50,922 nucleotides of DNA from Streptomyces sp. GKU 895 (GTDB lineage: Bacteria; Actinomycetota; Actinomycetes; Streptomycetales; Streptomycetaceae), in contig MWJO01000058.1 in the NCBI GenBank assembly GCA_002027195.1, positions 1-50,922 on the forward strand, given 5' to 3'. A model generated the notes under the pieces. It ran no database searches. It was given only the letters and a program-made list of their open reading frames with translations, and had not been told where the DNA came from. The first letter of the stretch is position 1. Each line of letters opens with the position of its first letter. Position numbers and translations under genes: made by a program. Below, in pieces: positions 28,567-37,018 of this stretch.

Positions 28567-28860
28567 ATGTTCGTTCATTCTGACCGTCTGCCGTCGAGTA
28601 CGGCGGTCCCGCAGGGAATCATCACCCCGTTGCCGTGGGGGGTCGGCCGTATGGAGCCGTACCCCACGATGGCCCCCCAGTACGGCTCTGTTCGGCTGGA
28701 CCCGGACACCCAGACCGCTGTGTTCTTCGACGCGGGTGGTCGGGTCATGGAGATGCCGGGCCATGGCACCAGTACTGGTACCAGCCCTTCCACGGGCACC
28801 AGCCCTGACGGCAACGGCAGTACGCAGGACAGCGACACGGGCAGCGACAGCGACCAGTGA
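28567..28860 (+). CDS. tgmA: Graspetide (ATP-grasp RiPP) precursor peptide
   Basis: A 97-residue precursor from ATG 28567 (ribosome site GAGGAGAGG). The leader contains the family marks PLPWGVGRMEPYPT (22-34), YGSVRLDPDTQTAVFFD (39-55) and GGRVMEMPG (57-65); the Tyr/Arg/Asp-Pro block is the part the ligase usually recognises. The core, from residue 66, is built of hydroxyl donors (two TGTSP units at 70-74 and 76-80, then Ser85, Thr86, Ser89, Thr91, Ser93, Ser95) and carboxyl acceptors (Asp81, 88, 90, 94, 96), which the ligase can join as side-chain esters. Asp81-Gly82 is a natural place for aspartimide formation. The stop overlaps the ligase start (GTGA). Confidence 0.8.
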   Translation: MFVHSDRLPSSTAVPQGIITPLPWGVGRMEPYPTMAPQYGSVRLDPDTQTAVFFDAGGRVMEMPGHGTSTGTSPSTGTSPDGNGSTQDSDTGSDSDQ

Positions 28861-29810
28861 CAGACTCGCGTCCGGTGTTGGTCGTCACCAGCTTGCACGA
28901 CCCCACTGCCGACGTGGTGATTGGCGAATTGCACGACCGGGGTGTCCCGGTCGTGCGGCTCGACTCGGGGGACTTCCCCGCATCGCTGTCGGTGGAGGCA
29001 GAGATCACGTCGCGCGGGATCGGGGGCCGCCTCCTGACCCCCTCCCGCACCGCGGACCTGGCCGCGGTCCGAGCCATGTACTACCGCCGGCCGACCGGGT
29101 TCGCTTTCCCACACCTTGACGATCAGGATGCGCGGTTCGCTATCACGCAGGCCCGGTACGGGCTCGGCGGGGTGCTGGCCGCCCTGCCGGGCTGCCTGTA
29201 CGTGAACCATCCGCATCGCATCGGGGATGCGGAGTTCAAACCGTCCGGGCTCGCCGCAGCGGTCCAAGCGGGCTTCCTGGTGCCGCCCACCCTGATCACC
29301 TCCAGCCCCGACGCGGCACGGGCCTTCGTCAAGCGGCAGGGCTCGGTCATCTACAAGCCGTTGCACAACCCGGTGTACCGGGTGGGCGGGGTGTCGAACG
29401 TCGTCAAGATCGCCGAGGTGTCCGCCGCGGACATCGATGACGGCGTGGCAGGTACCGCCCACCTGTTCCAAAAGCACATCCCCAAGACCGCGGACGTGCG
29501 GGTGACCGTCATCGGTACCCGGGTGTTCTGCGTCCGCATCGACTCCGGCCTGTTGGACTGGCGCACCGACTACGACCGGCTCACCTACACGCCCGTGGAG
29601 CCGCCACCGGGCATCGTGCCGGCGCTGCGCCACTACCTGGACCACTTCGGGCTTGTCTTCGGGGCTTTCGACTTCTGCGTTGGCGAGGACGGGCAATGGT
29701 GGTTCCTGGAGTGCAACCCCTCCGGTCAGTGGTACTGGCTGGAACCCGAGACGGGTCTGCCCCTGTGCGCAGCCCTGGCCGACCTGTTGGAGAGGAAGAC
29801 CACGACGTGA
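28857..29810 (+). CDS. tgmB: ATP-grasp peptide ligase (graspetide maturase)
   Basis: A 317-residue cytoplasmic enzyme that uses ATP to activate Asp/Glu side chains of the precursor and join them to Thr/Ser (or Lys) side chains. It begins VLVVTSLHDPTADVVIGELH, the pre-ATP-grasp Rossmann-like part. The central AMYYRRPTGF motif is typical of the MvdD/TgmB group. The ATP-grasp core shows SVIYKPLHNP (nucleotide-binding Lys), LFQKHIPKTADVRVTVIG, and the metal-binding end GAFDFCVGEDGQWWFLECNP with NPSGQWYWLE. GTG 28857 and the next gene's GTG 29807 both form 4-base overlaps with the neighbouring stops, so precursor, ligase and methyltransferase are made together. Confidence 0.9.
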   Translation: MTDSRPVLVVTSLHDPTADVVIGELHDRGVPVVRLDSGDFPASLSVEAEITSRGIGGRLLTPSRTADLAAVRAMYYRRPTGFAFPHLDDQDARFAITQARYGLGGVLAALPGCLYVNHPHRIGDAEFKPSGLAAAVQAGFLVPPTLITSSPDAARAFVKRQGSVIYKPLHNPVYRVGGVSNVVKIAEVSAADIDDGVAGTAHLFQKHIPKTADVRVTVIGTRVFCVRIDSGLLDWRTDYDRLTYTPVEPPPGIVPALRHYLDHFGLVFGAFDFCVGEDGQWWFLECNPSGQWYWLEPETGLPLCAALADLLERKTTT

Positions 29811-30934
29811 ATGACGACAAGGCCCTGCGTCTCGCGCTCGCCGAGCGCCTGACGGCCGGCGGCCACCTGCGCACCGACCCCTGGCGGGCCGCCGTCGAAG
29901 CCGTGCCCCGGCACGAGTTCCTGCCCGGCGGCTACTTTCAACGAGCCGACACTCCGGGTCCCACTGCGTGGCGGCCCGTCCTGCCCGATGACCCCGAATG
30001 GCTGGACGGCTGCTACCAAGACACCTCCCTCGTCACCCAGATCGCGGGGACCATCGCCCCCTGCGACATCCGCGGTGAGATTCTGCGCGAGCCCACCTCA
30101 TCGAGCACCCTGCCCGGCCTCGTCGTCCGGATGCTCGAAGACCTCCAGGTCGAGGACGGCAACCGCGTCCTGGAAATCGGGACGGGCACCGGATACTCCA
30201 CCGGCCTGCTCTGCCACCGGCTGGGCGAAGACCTCGTGACCTCCATGGAAGTGGACCCCGAGGTCTCCACCCGGGCCCGCGCCGCACTCGGGCACGCCGG
30301 GTACGCCCCCTTGCTGATCACAGGCGACGGACTGGCCGGCCATCTTGATGGCGCCCCCTACGACCGGCTGATTGCCACGTGCGCGGTCACCGAAGTCCCG
30401 TATGCGTGGGTGGAGCAGACCCGGCCCGGCGGGATCATCCTCGGCACCGTGTCCGGGTGGCTCCACTCCTCCGAACTCGCCCGGCTCACCGTGGGCGAGG
30501 ACGGCACCGCCCGAGGCCGACTCCTCGACGGGCACGTCTCATTCATGATCGCCCGCCCTCAGCTGGCGCCCCCGCTCGGCCTCCTGCCCGACATCGACGT
30601 CGGTGAGCAACGCACCACCCTGCTCCCTGCGGACGCTCTGGAGGACTGGGGTACGCGCTTCGTCGCCCAGCTCGCCGCCCCCCAAGCGCAACGACTCACC
30701 CTGAGCCGGGACGGCCGTACCGAGCACCTCCTGATCGACGTGGACGCCGGAGCCTGGGCCGCCGTCGTTCAGGACGGCCAGACCTGGACCGTCCGCCAGG
30801 GCGGACCCACTCGCCTGTGGGACGACGTCGAGGAGACGGTCACCCGATGGCGCGTCGACGGCGCCCCGGGCCTGGATCAGTTCGAGGTCACCGTCAGCCC
30901 TGAAGGGCAGACGGTGGCCTGGTCCAGGGGCTGA
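29807..30934 (+). CDS. tgmC: PIMT-like O-methyltransferase of the ATP-grasp peptide system
   Basis: A 375-residue SAM-dependent methyltransferase related to protein L-isoaspartyl methyltransferases. The N-terminal ~110 residues carry AVPRHEFLP and the S-rich loop PTSSSTLPGLVVRMLEDLQV that in PIMT binds the acidic substrate; the SAM site is VLEIGTGTGYSTGLL (~121) with EVDPE after it. A ~100-residue C-terminal extension (RLTLSRDGRTEHLLIDVDAG) is typical of the methyltransferases encoded beside graspetide ligases. In the known imiditide-type pathway such an enzyme methylates one Asp, which then closes to an aspartimide; by inference it modifies the tgmA product here. Confidence 0.85.
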   Translation: MNDDKALRLALAERLTAGGHLRTDPWRAAVEAVPRHEFLPGGYFQRADTPGPTAWRPVLPDDPEWLDGCYQDTSLVTQIAGTIAPCDIRGEILREPTSSSTLPGLVVRMLEDLQVEDGNRVLEIGTGTGYSTGLLCHRLGEDLVTSMEVDPEVSTRARAALGHAGYAPLLITGDGLAGHLDGAPYDRLIATCAVTEVPYAWVEQTRPGGIILGTVSGWLHSSELARLTVGEDGTARGRLLDGHVSFMIARPQLAPPLGLLPDIDVGEQRTTLLPADALEDWGTRFVAQLAAPQAQRLTLSRDGRTEHLLIDVDAGAWAAVVQDGQTWTVRQGGPTRLWDDVEETVTRWRVDGAPGLDQFEVTVSPEGQTVAWSRG

Positions 30935-31272
30935 CGACAACGAGGACCGGGAGGCGCGGACGTTGGCTGAAGAGGAGCCCCTTCATGAGTGGGCAGCTCG
31001 ACGCGACCGGCGCAGGGCTGCGGACCGGGAGATGACCGGCATCCGCAGGGCCGTCCGCCTTACCGACGGAGCACGCGCCTGTCACGTCGTCCGCGAAGCG
31101 CCGCGTGTCGGGCGTTCTCGCACGACTTCGCTGACCCGTCATGGGCCAGTGTGTCCTGGCCAGTGAACTTCGACCTCTGCCGATGAAGTTGGACGGGTTC
31201 ACTGGGGTAGGCGTGCATCCAGTACTCGGCTGACTGCTACTGGCAGCCGCTACGGACGAACTGAGGGGAGAC
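30935..31272. other. Stretch after the graspetide genes with no confident gene
   Basis: A 67-residue open frame at 30963-31166 is Arg-rich with no ribosome site and is probably chance. No factor-independent terminator stands out. Confidence 0.35.
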
Positions 31273-31398
31273 GTGTCGCACATGCAGCTCTTGGCCAAAG
31301 GGGCGGGGCAGGGCTCCCCGCCCTTCTGGATCATCGCCATCGTTTTGATCGTCATCGTTGGAGGGGCGTTCTTGGTGACGAGGGCGCGCAGGAGATAG
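31273..31398 (+). CDS. 41-residue single-pass membrane protein
   Basis: GTG 31273 follows GAGGGGAGA and gives MSHMQLLAKGAGQGSP, then one membrane helix (FWIIAIVLIVIVGGAFLV) and a basic cytosolic tail TRARRR. The layout matches the front of Streptomyces DUF6479-type proteins, which normally run on for another ~60 residues, so this may be a truncated or minimal member. Function is unknown. Confidence 0.5.
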   Translation: MSHMQLLAKGAGQGSPPFWIIAIVLIVIVGGAFLVTRARRR

Positions 31399-31699
31399 AG
31401 CACAGGATCCAGTCCGTCCGTCTTGAGCGGCAATGGATCCCGTTTCGATGTCAGAGACCGCCGGGGATCTAAAAGGCTCACAGCCTGTTTTCCAGGTGGA
31501 CGAGGTGAACTGTGAGGCTGTCAGGGTGCGAGGTGGGTGGATCGGCCGCTGCCCCCGCCCTACGGTTCGAAGCTGGGTCGGCCAACACGGTGGGTCCGCA
31601 CCGACGGCGTGTCTTCGAGGAGCTCACCGGCCTGCTGCGGCGCCTGGTCCGCGAAGCCGAGGGCCGTGACGCCGAACCGTCGGCCTGCGTGCAGACTCA
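31399..31699. other. Short stretch without a recognised gene
   Basis: No supported coding frame or structural element is seen between the small membrane protein and HA copy 4. Confidence 0.3.
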
Positions 31700-32115
31700 A
31701 GTCCGAGCAGCTCGCCGTCGACGTCCTCGCGGTGCTGGCGTGGTAGGCGCAGATGCCTCTCGCGGGCGTGAACTGGCGGGCTGCGGCCATGTTCCGCTCC
31801 CACAGCTCATCGTGCAACCGCCGCACCGGCCGCGTCTGTGGTGGTCTTGCGGCGCCGGGGTCCACTCCGAGGCTCGCCAGGAGGTACTGCTGCGCCGGGG
31901 GCAGCTTGTCCCAGCCGGAGGTCTGTACGGCGATCCACACGGCCGGCTCCTCGCCCTGCACTACCAGTGCACGGTCCTTGCTGGGCAGGGTGCCGCTGGC
32001 GTAGATGTCCAGGAGCAGCAGCTGAGGACACCGTGCCCAGCTGATGTCCCATTCCAGGCATCAGCCGGGATCGATGTCGTCCGTTGGCCAGCCCGGTGTC
32101 TCCATGCGGGACTGC
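31700..32115 (-). pseudogene. Helicase-associated protein relic (HA copy 4)
   Basis: Two to three minus-strand frames together read MEALDD-like text, then VVQGEEPAVWIAVQTSGWDK, LPPAQQYLLASLGVDP and LHDELWERNMAAARQF. The DNA at 31706-31740 follows HA copy 1 at 378-413 with about one difference. Several frameshifts make it clearly dead; the helicase core is absent. Confidence 0.65.
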
Positions 32116-32205
32116 GACGGCTCCCCGGCATACGAGGCCGGTTTCCCCCGGCGCGCGGTGTGCGGTTGGGCCAGGGCCGATGTGACCGGTGGTCTCTCGG
32201 TTTGC

Positions 32206-32430
32206 TCAACGCAGATATCGGCGGATCCATGGGCGGGCGATGGATCTGTCGGGCTCCCAGCCGTAGCGTCGTAGCTGTCCTGCCTCGGCCAGTTCTCCGG
32301 CGGCTGCCAGCTGTTGGGCCGCCTACCGTAGTGCCCCGGCGTCGCCTGCGTCAGCGGCGCGCTCGATCCAGGTCAGCGCTTCGTCCAGCCGGTTGGCTGA
32401 GGCATTCGGGGCAGTCGCGTTTGGGGGCCT
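32206..32430 (-). pseudogene. C-terminal relic of a TPR/Sel1-type repeat protein
   Basis: The minus strand reads ASANRLDEALTWIERAADAG, DAGALR, then an in-frame TAG, then AAQQLAAAGELAEAGQLRRY and GWEPDRSIARPWIRRYLR to a TGA at 32206. The A..ALxWxxxAADAGD..AL pattern is a Sel1/TPR unit. The internal stop makes it a pseudogene. Confidence 0.5.
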
Positions 32431-32603
32431 GGACGTCTTGGCGCGGGGCCAGGCGTCCGTGGAGCTTGTTGATCGGGAGTACGACCAGGCAGAGTCCACG
32501 GATCGCCGGCCGCGTGCAGCGTGGGGTCTCTGACTGGACAACAGCCACGCTCACCAGCTGAACGGTCCAGACTTGTCCCGATACGCAGGCACCTTCGGCC
32601 TGA

Positions 32604-33519
32604 TCACAAGTTGGTCCAGGACCGGAGTGCGCCTCCGGTCAGCGGTACCCACACCGGCGCGGTCGGGCCGTGCTGCTCGATGTCTTCGAGGATGGTGGCG
32701 CCCAGTGGTGCCTCTCGGGCGAGGGCTGTGACGTGGGGGTGTTGGGCGGCCATGGCCTGTAGATCGTGGATGCGGTCCGTCAGCCTGGCTCTTGAGGCGC
32801 CGGTGAGCAGGAACAGGATGCGGGGGAAGACGGGGTACCAGCGCAGCCATGCCGGGCCGGTGGTGGCGGTTCGGCGGCGGCCGATGGGTTGGGCTTCGTA
32901 GTGGAACAGTCTGGCGTATTCGATGAGTTTCACGGCCAGGCGTTCGCTGCTCATGGTGGTGCGGTCGACCTCGACGAACGCGCGCAGTTTCCGCCGGTGT
33001 GCGTTGTCGATGTGGGTGTAGTGCAGGACGGCGTCGGCGACGAGGCGTTCGCCTTCGCCGATGGAGTGGGCGACTTCGGGGGTCCAGTCCCATCGCCCGT
33101 GTTCGTGTCCGAGCCGGCGGGCGTCTGCTGCGAAGGGGAGGTGGGCGCGGACGACGGTGAGGGTGTGGGGTGTCTTGAGGGAGGCCGCGGTGGTGGAGGT
33201 GATGGGGTAGGGCGCCGGCCGCGTAGGAGGGGGAGGTCGGCGGGTGAGCCGGACTCCGTCGGGGGTGAGGTACCAAGCGGTGCGTCCTCGAGCGGTCTGA
33301 TTCCTGCAGCACGGTGAGGTCGACGAAGCCCGCGGAGCGCAGTTTGTTCAGCACGCGGGAGATGAGTTGGCGGGGGCTGTCGGGTCGGAGCATCTGCCGC
33401 AGTTGGCCGGTGGTGGCCATGCGGTGCAGGGCGAGCGCGGTCAGGACTTGCAGGCGCAGGGGTTCAGCCGGGCTGGGTGCCGGTTCGGCGGCCGGAACAC
33501 CTGAAAGGGACTGGGGCAT
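32604..33519 (-). pseudogene. Replication-relaxation family protein, frameshifted near 33288
   Basis: ATG 33519 begins MPQSLSGVPAAEPAPS and leads to a winged-helix part (LQVLTALALHRMATTGQLRQ, RQLISRVLNKLRSAGFVDLT). After QESDRS one base is lost, and the next frame gives RGRTAWYLTPDGVRLT, RKLRAFVEVDRTTMSSERL and AVKLIEYARLFHYEAQP, ending SWTNL. This is the Replic_Relax arrangement: HTH front and a nuclease-like FVEVDRxTxxxxxLxxKxxxY core. Such proteins belong to plasmids and integrative elements of actinomycetes. Apart from the single shift the protein is complete (~305 residues). Confidence 0.75.
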
Positions 33520-33833
33520 AGAGGCAGACAACCCCCGCGCCCTGACCAGGACCCCGACCACGGGGCCCTGACCACGGTCACGGCTCAACAACGGCCTCGC
33601 GGTCAGGCGATGGTCGGGTCGTGGTCCGGGGAGACCAGCTGCGAGCCGTCCGTGCCAGCGAGCGGAGGAGAAGAGGATGGCCGCCCCGTAGCAGCAGGGT
33701 CTGCTGGTGCGGGGCGTGGTGGCGAAGCCGTGCCATGAAGGCCTTCGTGCGGCAGACGGTCTGCAAGAGACCAACCCAGAGCCGGCTGTCGCGTTCATCA
33801 GGCGGTGTGCGGAGATCCGCTCACCGCCGGGTC
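33520..33833. other. Spacer between the Replic_Relax and HTH genes
   Basis: Open frames here are short and unconvincing on both strands. I see no gene or clear regulatory structure. Confidence 0.3.
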
Positions 33834-34550
33834 CTACCTCCTGGACCGTTGTTCGGCTTGTTCGAGGATGCGCCGCCGTGTCCAGCGTCGGCGGCCGTTT
33901 TGGCGGCCGGCGTTCTCGGCGATGCCGTCGGTGGTCTTGAGCAGCGGGAGGTTGCCCTGGGAGAGGCTGCTGGAGAAGGAGCTGAGGCTCTTGTACCCGA
34001 GCAGGGCGGCCGCCTCACTCGCGCCCAGCAGTTCGTCGGGATCGCCGTCAACAGGCACCTCGGGAAGGGGCGGTGCCGCCTTGGTGCCGGCGCGGCGTCC
34101 GCGGCCAGGCCTGGTCTCCAGCCAGTTCAGCAGTGTCTGGACGCGCCACTGCTGCCGGCGGTAGGGGTTGTCGGCGGTGCCGAGTTCTTCGACGACGTCC
34201 GGCTCGGGGAAGTAGCCGGGGTGGTCACGGACGAAGGTGGTGACCTGGTTGGGGTTCTTGTAGCCAAGGAACCTGGAGGCTTCTGCTGCGTTGAGCAGTT
34301 CCTGCGGGTCGCGGGCGGGCGGCTTGTATCCCTGCAGCCGGGTCGGCGTGCGGTGAGCGAACCACTCCGTGACCTCGGCGTGGTCCCACAAACGGGCACG
34401 CCCGCGGGTGGCGACGGGTTCGGGGAAGGTCTGGCCGGCCCTGTTCTGCTCGCGTGCGGTGTACAGGCCGCTGATCCGGGCGGGTGTCAGGTCGTGTTCC
34501 GCCGCGATCTGTGCGGCGTCGACCAGGCGAGGCTCAGGGTGCGAGGTCAT
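33834..34550 (-). CDS. Helix-turn-helix (excisionase/MerR-like) DNA-binding protein
   Basis: A ~238-residue protein from ATG 34550 (an in-frame start further up at 34598 is possible). It contains three successive short DNA-binding units: VDAAQIAAEHDLTPARISGL with a following W-D-H-AEVTEWFAHR wing, LLNAAEASRFLGYKNPNQVT and LLGASEAAALLGYKSLSSFS. The tandem xAAEAxxxLGYK arrangement resembles plasmid-borne excisionase-like regulators of Streptomyces. The C-terminus is basic (NGRRRWTRRRILEQAE), as expected for DNA binding. It is probably co-oriented with the two genes upstream on the same strand. Confidence 0.65.
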   Translation of the reverse strand: MTSHPEPRLVDAAQIAAEHDLTPARISGLYTAREQNRAGQTFPEPVATRGRARLWDHAEVTEWFAHRTPTRLQGYKPPARDPQELLNAAEASRFLGYKNPNQVTTFVRDHPGYFPEPDVVEELGTADNPYRRQQWRVQTLLNWLETRPGRGRRAGTKAAPPLPEVPVDGDPDELLGASEAAALLGYKSLSSFSSSLSQGNLPLLKTTDGIAENAGRQNGRRRWTRRRILEQAEQRSRR

Positions 34551-34689
34551 GGCACAACCGTCCCTCCTGCCAGCTGTGGGCCGGCCCACCCGGCTCACAA
34601 AACAAATAATGGCAGAAGTGTTGGAGTGGGGTCCACACCCCGCGACTCAACACTCTTTTGCCGGCTGGCCGCCCTGGCGGCGCGCCGCC

Positions 34690-35034
34690 TTACTCTTCGG
34701 GGATCAGGCAGATGCCGCGGCGCGCGGCGTCCTCGGCCATCTGCGTGTAGGCCAGGGCGGCCGGCGTCATCTCCCATTCGGCCAGGGCCAACAGCAAGAG
34801 CACTTCGGCGCGATCCTGGGAGGCATCGCAGGGCATGCCGGCTGTCCGCGCAGCGGTCATCAGCTCCGCGGTGGCTAGCCCGTTGAGGCGTGCAGCAACT
34901 TCCTGGCGCAGCTCCTTGAGGCCTTGCTGGTACAGCTCGTTCGCCTCGCCCAGGAGCAGCAGCAGGTCCTCGCCGTTGCTGGCCTGTGTCGCCGCGGCGA
35001 GATCGAGGATGCGCTGGGTGGTCGTCGTCATCAT
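34690..35034 (-). CDS. 114-residue hypothetical helical protein
   Basis: ATG 35034 overlaps the stop of the upstream gene by four bases (ATGA), so the two are coupled. The protein is almost all helix (LGEANELYQQGLKELRQEVA, AEVLLLLALAEWEMTPAALA) with no membrane segment and ends GICLIPEE. No family is recognised. The neighbours suggest a plasmid or integrative-element accessory protein. Confidence 0.6.
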   Translation of the reverse strand: MMTTTTQRILDLAAATQASNGEDLLLLLGEANELYQQGLKELRQEVAARLNGLATAELMTAARTAGMPCDASQDRAEVLLLLALAEWEMTPAALAYTQMAEDAARRGICLIPEE

Positions 35035-35504
35035 GAGAAGTATCCCTCAGGCGCTGCCGAGACGCTGCACACGAGATGCCGTTTGCCCGGCCGCGCCGTG
35101 TCCAGGATCCGCGCCAGCAGGCCTGATGCCCGGGTGAAGGCGGCTTGGCCGATGTTCTGGCCGCAGGAGGTGCAGGCCCCGAGCCGGGCCAGGAGCGTGG
35201 TGGCGTACTGCCAGGTGGCGTGCCGGACGGCTTCCTTGACCAGAGCGGGGATGTGGTCGGCGAGGGGCTGGCCGTCGTAGGGGAGGGCGGGGCCGGTGGT
35301 GGCGAGTTCGGCGGTGTAGCAGGCGCGGCTTGAGGTGCTGTCGGGGTCGAGGCCGGTGTCGGTGCAGAAGTCGGCGTACTCCTCGGGGTCGAAGAGGCCG
35401 ACCGTGGTGTGCACGCCCTGGGCGGTGCGGGTGTGGAGAAGGTCTTCGAACGCGTTGAGGTAGTCCGCGAAGTCGGTGAACGGGAAGGTGCGGTAGTGCC
35501 GCAT
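35031..35504 (-). CDS. Hypothetical protein, shortened relative of the gene at the right edge
   Basis: From ATG 35504 the frame gives 157 residues: HYRTFPFTDFADYLNAFEDL, VKEAVRHATWQYATTLLARL, then CTSCGQNIGQAAFTRASGLL and a short end APEGYFS. Compared with the relative at 50443-50922, it loses the C-terminal ~110 residues right after CSVSAAPE. Upstream of the ATG the same frame stays open and protein-like (LRREVAGTIGLLTDEHDFRT), so the true start probably lies further right or has been lost. The C-x2-C pair may bind zinc. Function is unknown. Confidence 0.6.
   Translation of the reverse strand: MRHYRTFPFTDFADYLNAFEDLLHTRTAQGVHTTVGLFDPEEYADFCTDTGLDPDSTSSRACYTAELATTGPALPYDGQPLADHIPALVKEAVRHATWQYATTLLARLGACTSCGQNIGQAAFTRASGLLARILDTARPGKRHLVCSVSAAPEGYFS
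35048..35186. repeat. 139-base direct repeat, left copy
   Basis: It matches 50784-50922 with five mismatches, in the same orientation. Both copies are coding on the minus strand. The right copy continues past the window, so the repeat may be longer. Confidence 0.85.
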
Positions 35505-35842
35505 GGTGCGGAAGTCGTGCTCGTCGGTCAGCAGACCGATGGTGCCGGCGACCTCACGGCGCAGGACGCGCCACAGGGTGCGGACACCGGACCTCCCCCG
35601 GCGGCCAGCTCACGCTCCGCTCGCGCAGTTCGGCAATCTGCTGCTGCTTGGAGTCCGTCCAGCCGGCGGAGCTGACTGATCCCCCTGTTTCGTCTCTTCT
35701 GGTCGGGAGATCGCCTCGTCATTCTCGGCATGAACCGTCGGGCAGTCCTGTCTGCCTCCATGCTGCCCTCTTCGCCCTTGCCGCCGCACAGCCGCCCCAG
35801 CAGTATCAGGGTCTGATCCGCTCCGCGCACGAGGAGACAGCC
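35505..35842. other. Coding-like upstream part of the 35031 gene and leader of the DUF4157 gene
   Basis: Bases 35505-35600 stay open on the minus strand in frame with the 35031 gene. Further out, KQQQIAELRER-like text appears in a shifted frame, so the gene may once have begun near 35700. The right end holds the ribosome site GAGGAG (35831) of the DUF4157 protein. Confidence 0.4.
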
Positions 35843-37018
35843 ATGCACGCCGACCGGCAGCGACACGCCGCAGATCCCGATCGCGGCCGGGGGCTCCCCC
35901 CGCTTGTGGTCCAACCCTTGGAAAGCGCAGGCCCCCAGCCAGGCCGCCGTCCGGCTCGCGGGTGCCTGCCGCCCGCCGCCGCGCTGTCTCTCCAGCGGGC
36001 GATCGGCAACGCCGCGGTCGTGCGGCTGGTGGATCGGGAGCGCCATCATCACAGTGGGGACTGCGGCCATGGCGCGACGGTGCAGCGAAGCGCCGGCGAC
36101 CAGAGCGTGCAGCGTACCGCCCTGGACCGGGTGGATGCCGTGACGCGGGCCTCGGGCAGTCCGCTGCGGACGGACGTCAGGCGCCGGATGGAGAGCGACT
36201 ACGGCGGCGAGGACTTCAGCGACGTCCGGGTCCACGTCGACCGCAGCTCGGCCGAGGCCGTCGGCGCCAAGGCGTACACCACGAAGACCCACCACATAGT
36301 CTTCCGCAGCGCGACCGACATGGATGACCACACCATGCGCCACGAACTGCAGCACGTCCGCCAGCAGCGCGCGGGGGCTGTTCCCTCGGGCATCAGCGAC
36401 CCCGGCGACGCATGGGAGCGCGATGCGGAGAGCACGGCGACCAAGCTGGGGCAGAGGCCGGCAGGCATCGAGCGTTCCGCGGCCCAGGAACGGAGCCACA
36501 CGTCGGCCCCGGGCGTCGCCGTCCAGCGGATGCCGTCAAGCCGTATCCAGGACCCCAACCTCGTCCTGGACCTGACCGCGCTGGACAACGTGGCCGCTGC
36601 CCTGGTGGCCACCTACCGCAGCTGTAGGACGCAGGCGCGGGAACGGGCCCGCCTGCTGCTCGACCGGGTCGGCCTCGGCGACAAGGCCGACGCCCACCCC
36701 CGGCAGTTGTCCGGCGGTGAGCAGCAGCGGGTGGCGATCGCCCGCGCGCTGGCCATGGAACCCCGGCTGATGCTCACCGACGAGCCGAAGGCCGCACTCG
36801 ATCCCGAACTGGTCGGCGCCATGCAGGGCGTCGAATATCCACATCCAAGCGGGGCAACGCTTCGGCGTAGTCGTGTGACGTCCGCCGGAGTTGAGAGGCG
36901 TCCTCGGCGAAGGTCGTGTCGCGGACGTGGTGCAGGGCCTCCACTTCCAGTGGTCGCGGATCGGTGGATTCGCGTGATCGTCGCAACGTTGCAGGCTCAG
37001 ATGCCAGAGCAGTGGTGA
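35843..37018 (+). pseudogene. Chimera: eCIS-type DUF4157 protein fused to an ABC-ATPase fragment
   Basis: ATG 35843 with GAGGAG six bases ahead starts a protein of the Streptomyces eCIS cargo type. It has a Pro/Arg-rich front with LSLQRAIGNAAVVRLVDRER, then the DUF4157 domain (~105-185): RRMESDYGGEDFSDVRVHVD, the HExxH-like RHELQHVRQQRAG and the closing PGDAWERDAESTATKL. At ~36550, instead of a toxin domain, the text becomes an ABC ATPase: LDLTALDNVAAAL, LLLDRVGLGDKADAHPRQLS with the signature LSGGEQQRVAIARALA and DEPKAALDP (normally DEPTSALDP). It has no Walker A and runs out into antisense transposase at ~36840. It looks like a rearrangement product rather than a working fusion. Confidence 0.7.
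36880..36950 (-). pseudogene. ISAs1-type transposase scrap
   Basis: Minus-strand reading gives VEALHHVRDTTFAEDASQLR, the end block of H-repeat/ISAs1 transposases (usual form HxVRDVTFxED..Q.RTG). Only ~22 residues remain, between the ABC fragment and the IS30 relic. Confidence 0.5.

Noticed and set aside
30963..31166. 67-residue frame after the methyltransferase as a fourth graspetide gene
   Set aside because: Arg-rich, no ribosome site, no resemblance to transporters or peptidases.
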